This document shows positions 61,163-64,000 of a DNA stretch of 64,000 nucleotides, in pieces. Positions within the stretch are counted from its first letter, which is position 1. Every line of letters starts with the position of its first letter. Source of the stretch: RDYZ01 sp964518905 (GTDB lineage: Bacteria > Cyanobacteriota > Cyanobacteriia > Cyanobacteriales > Geitlerinemataceae). The translations under genes and the position numbers were made by a program. The notes under the pieces are model-generated. The model did not search any database. It was not told the DNA's origin and saw only the letters and a list, made by a program, of their open reading frames with translations. Location of the stretch: the NCBI GenBank assembly GCA_964518905.1, contig CAZFJL010000012.1, positions 22,544 to 86,543 on the forward strand, given 5' to 3'.

Positions 61163-63907
61163 ATGATTCTTCCTGGCGTATTCAGCAGTACCCTTGTGGG
61201 TGGTGTGACCTCTGATGTTTTAGAAGCGCTTGCTGGCGATGCCATCGTTGTTGGTTTGGGCGACGCCGATCGCCTGTTCGGTAACACCGGCCACGACCTC
61301 CTGGCGGGCAACACCGGCGACGATACCCTATTCGGCGGTGACGGTGACGATACCCTGAGAGGCGGCGAAGGCGCAGATGTACTCTACGGCGATCGCGGGG
61401 TTGATATCATCGCAGGCGATCGCGGTGATGACTTCCTCCACGGCGGTACGCTGAACCCGACGGATACGGCGGATGCGGGTAACTGGCTGTTTGGCAATAC
61501 CGGCGATGACACGATCGCGGGTGACGCTGGCGACGATTCGATTTGGGGCGGTCAGGGTGATGACGTTATCACCGGGTCGGATGGTGATGATGTGCTGTTG
61601 GGCGATCGGGGTCGCGACACGCTGACGGGCGGGGCGGGACGTGATGTCTTCGCGATCGGCTACGTGACGCGCGAGGGTGCGGTGCAATCGACGGGCGGCG
61701 ATACGGAAGATGTTGTCGATATCATTACGGATTTCCAGGCCGGGGAGGATCGCATCGAGTTAGTGGGCGATCTGTCGTTTGCGGCGCTGGAGTTTACGAT
61801 CGTCGGCGGCAGTACGATCGTGCGCGATCGGCGTAATGGCGAGTTTTTGGTGCAGGTGGAGGGTTTGACGAACCCGATCGCGAGCGATTTTATTTCTTTT
61901 GTGTCAGAAGCTGCGGATGCGACAGAGTCGATCGACTCGTCGCCCAGTCCGACGCCCAGCCCGACGCCAACTCCAACCCCTGTGCCGGAGGCGATCGAGA
62001 CGCCAGCGCCAACTCCAACCCCGACCCCAACTCCAGCCCCGACCCCAACTCCAGCCCCGACACCAACACCAACCCCGACACCAACACCAACCCCGACTCC
62101 AACTCCAACTCCAACCCCAACTCCAACCCCCGCACCGCTCCCGGCTCCTAGCTATGACTTTGCCGCTGCGACCTATAGCATCGCAGAAGGCAACACCACC
62201 GCAACGGATACCACGGTTACGCTAAACCGGACGGGGGACACGAGCGCGGCGGAAACGGTGACGGTGGCGCTCGCAGCGGGCGCAACGGACGGCGCAACGG
62301 CGGGGGATGACTTCACCGCTGGCCCGATCGCGGTGAGTTTCGCGGCGGGTGAAACGAGCAAGGCAGTCAGCATCGAAGTCTTGGGCGATACGGATGTGGA
62401 GGCGGATGAGACGATCGCCCTATCGCTGATGGGCTTTAGCGCCACGGGCAGCGCGGGCGGCACGAACCCGACGGCGGTGCTGACGCTGACGAATGACGAT
62501 ACGGCTCCGGCGGCTCCCACGGCGGTCGATGACGGCAGTTACACGCTGAATGTGGGTGAAACTCTGAGCATTTCGACCACGGCAAATAACGATCTGCTGG
62601 ACAATGACAATCTTGGTTTTCCTACGGCCACGATAGACTTTGTAGTATGGGATACCGAAGACGCCAATCCAGGGGAAAGTTTGGTAGTCAATGGCGGGGA
62701 TTTGACGTTAACGGTGAATGCAGACGGCAGTTTTGAGGTGACGGATGCACCTGAGCCGGGAAGCTATGACATAACCTATATTCTGCGAAATTCTGAGGGT
62801 CAGAGCATCGGAGATTTCACGATCGTCGTCCAACAATTACCCACCGCCAATAATGATGCTTATACGGTTGGTTTAGGGTCGGATTTAACAATTGCCACCA
62901 CCGCAATCAACGACATTCTCGACAATGATACGATCGGCTTTCCTGCGGCAACGATCGCCAGTTTTGGCGGTGGCGATCTCGGCGGTTCTGTGACTAGCAA
63001 TACGGCGGGAGGCTCGATCGCTTTGGCAGGCGGAACGTTGACGGTGAATGCGGACGGTAGCCTCACTTTGGCTAATCCCAATACGGTCGGAACCTACAGT
63101 TTTGACTATCAGCTCGAAAATGCAGCGGGGACGGATAACGGCACGATCGCGATCGAGGTGACGGCGACACCACCGACGGCGACAGATGATGGCGAGTATG
63201 TGGTTGAGGAGGGAGGAACGCTAAACATTACGACGGCGGACGACAATGATTTGCTCGATAACGATACGTTAGGTAGCCCTGTATCGACGCTAACGACATT
63301 TGGTGGCGGCAGCCTTGGGGGAACTGTAACGACGAATACTGCCGGTTCTCCTGTTAGTTTGGCGGGTGGAACGTTGACGGTGAACGGGAATGGCAGTTTC
63401 AGTTTAGTGAATCCGACCACGACCGGAACCTACAGTTTTGACTACCAGTTATCGAACGCTGGCGGAACCTCTGATGGCACGGTTAATATCCTGGTTGGCA
63501 TACCGCCGGTAGCGGTTGCCGATGGTGTTGACGATCCGGCGACGGTTGGCAATGAGGAGTTGTATGTGCTAAGTTTCGATCCAAACGGGCAGGTTTACAA
63601 TGCCAGCCCGTTTACAGCGTTTGGCGGCTTGCTTGGTAATGATTCATTAGGCTCCCCGGCTGCGTCGATTACCAGTTTTGGTGGCGGCGATTTGGGGGGT
63701 GCTGTAACGGATAATCCGGCAGGTAGCTCGGTGGCGTTACCAGGAGGCTCGCTGACAGGAACCCCACCAACCAATGTACTAACGGTTGGTTCTGATGGTA
63801 GTATCACGTTAGTGAATGCTAATAGTCCTGTGACTTATACCTTCAGTTATCGCTTGGAAAACGCCGCTGGTGTGTCTGATGCTGAGGTAACGCTTTTTGT
63901 AGTCTAA
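61163..63907 (+). CDS. Large RTX + Thr/Pro linker + Calx-beta + Ig-like-repeat surface protein
   Basis: 914 residues. RTX repeats are at about 25-160 (RLFGNTGHDLLAGNTGDDTL, GDDVLLGDRGRDTLTGGAGR), with RDVFAIGYVTREGAVQSTGG and the typical IITDFQAGEDRIEL module. Residues ~255-330 are an uninterrupted Pro-Thr/Pro-Ala/Pro-Ser linker. A Calx-beta domain follows (~332-450, YSIAEGNTTATDTTVTLNRT). The rest is four related Ig/cadherin-like repeats of about 110 residues, starting with PTAVDDGSY, PTANNDAYT, PTATDDGEY and PPVAVADGV and each with a LDNDTLG-like segment (NDS in the last) and GGG-LGG-V blocks. Calcium-dependent adhesin-like stalk, secreted by type I. Complete within the window, the stop being TAA at 63905-63907. 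Confidence 0.88.
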   Translation: MILPGVFSSTLVGGVTSDVLEALAGDAIVVGLGDADRLFGNTGHDLLAGNTGDDTLFGGDGDDTLRGGEGADVLYGDRGVDIIAGDRGDDFLHGGTLNPTDTADAGNWLFGNTGDDTIAGDAGDDSIWGGQGDDVITGSDGDDVLLGDRGRDTLTGGAGRDVFAIGYVTREGAVQSTGGDTEDVVDIITDFQAGEDRIELVGDLSFAALEFTIVGGSTIVRDRRNGEFLVQVEGLTNPIASDFISFVSEAADATESIDSSPSPTPSPTPTPTPVPEAIETPAPTPTPTPTPAPTPTPAPTPTPTPTPTPTPTPTPTPTPTPTPAPLPAPSYDFAAATYSIAEGNTTATDTTVTLNRTGDTSAAETVTVALAAGATDGATAGDDFTAGPIAVSFAAGETSKAVSIEVLGDTDVEADETIALSLMGFSATGSAGGTNPTAVLTLTNDDTAPAAPTAVDDGSYTLNVGETLSISTTANNDLLDNDNLGFPTATIDFVVWDTEDANPGESLVVNGGDLTLTVNADGSFEVTDAPEPGSYDITYILRNSEGQSIGDFTIVVQQLPTANNDAYTVGLGSDLTIATTAINDILDNDTIGFPAATIASFGGGDLGGSVTSNTAGGSIALAGGTLTVNADGSLTLANPNTVGTYSFDYQLENAAGTDNGTIAIEVTATPPTATDDGEYVVEEGGTLNITTADDNDLLDNDTLGSPVSTLTTFGGGSLGGTVTTNTAGSPVSLAGGTLTVNGNGSFSLVNPTTTGTYSFDYQLSNAGGTSDGTVNILVGIPPVAVADGVDDPATVGNEELYVLSFDPNGQVYNASPFTAFGGLLGNDSLGSPAASITSFGGGDLGGAVTDNPAGSSVALPGGSLTGTPPTNVLTVGSDGSITLVNANSPVTYTFSYRLENAAGVSDAEVTLFVV

Positions 63908-64000
63908 CCAATTCTTGCTCATTTTGAATATATTAAATTAAACCCATAAGTAGCTCAAGTAAAAAAGTGAGGTTATAGAATGAGGTGAGAGGGAAGTGCT

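Overview
The window is a piece of a cyanobacterial chromosome. The evidence is the frequent octamer GCGATCGC (HIP1), the bicarbonate transporter pair SbtA/SbtB, a Ycf39-type photosystem II assembly protein, a CruG-type carotenoid glycosyltransferase, DUF4278 and Npun_F0494-family proteins, and haem, quinolinate and chorismate genes scattered singly as is usual in cyanobacteria. Base composition looks moderately GC-rich. A filamentous, Leptolyngbya-like lineage is plausible, but the sequence alone does not fix the genus.

Layout. 1-8.3 kb: housekeeping genes (purH 3' end, nadK, ycf39-like, an EamA transporter with a long hydrophilic N-terminus, cruG, an MBL hydrolase, aroC). 8.4-10.7 kb: an accessory island with a VapC/antitoxin pair, an EAD1-like + FGE-sulfatase-fold protein whose C-terminus looks like a diversity-generating-retroelement (DGR) variable region, and a frameshifted second copy of the antitoxin 5' end on the far side. 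10.7-14.6 kb: Npun_F0494, trhO, a secreted trypsin-RTX protein, an MtnX-like phosphatase. 14.7-16.8 kb: carbon-concentrating cluster on the minus strand (small membrane protein, sbtA, sbtB, terminator). 17-29 kb: an XPB-like helicase, rnc and fabG (divergent), small conserved proteins, an SDR/AraC divergent pair, a CNT transporter, an HDAC-family protein and a cyclophilin-RTX fusion. 29-46 kb: Ski2-like helicase, WecA/TagO-like transferase, hemE, uppP, a diguanylate cyclase with an ethylene-receptor-like sensor, MscS, CIA30, nadC, gdhA, a VOC protein, a PfkB sugar kinase. 46-55 kb: tRNA-Val(GAC), a class III adenylate/guanylate cyclase, a DAACS symporter downstream of a periplasmic solute-binding protein, and a membrane TPR protein. 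55-64 kb: three large RTX/Calx-beta surface proteins with an orphan DppC-like permease among them.

Repeats. Two dispersed families dominate the intergenic DNA: a palindromic family with ends GTAGGGTGGGCA/TGCCCACCCTAC (seven copies, two of which supply the stop codon of the adjacent gene) and a MITE-like element of about 118 bp with roughly 30-bp inverted ends beginning ATATAGCA (five copies). Two smaller palindromic families and several short tandem arrays also occur. Five RTX proteins with different partner domains (trypsin, cyclophilin, Calx-beta, beta-helix, Ig-like repeats) in 64 kb suggest a substantial calcium-dependent secreted or surface proteome.

Most interesting signals: the orphan DGR-like variable protein with an EAD1-like domain and a twin-arginine-like internal segment; the ethylene-receptor-like diguanylate cyclase with the copper-site Cys and His conserved; the cyclophilin-RTX fusion; and the repeat families that shape gene ends. 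No CRISPR array, reverse transcriptase, DGR template repeat, transposase or riboswitch was found by eye.
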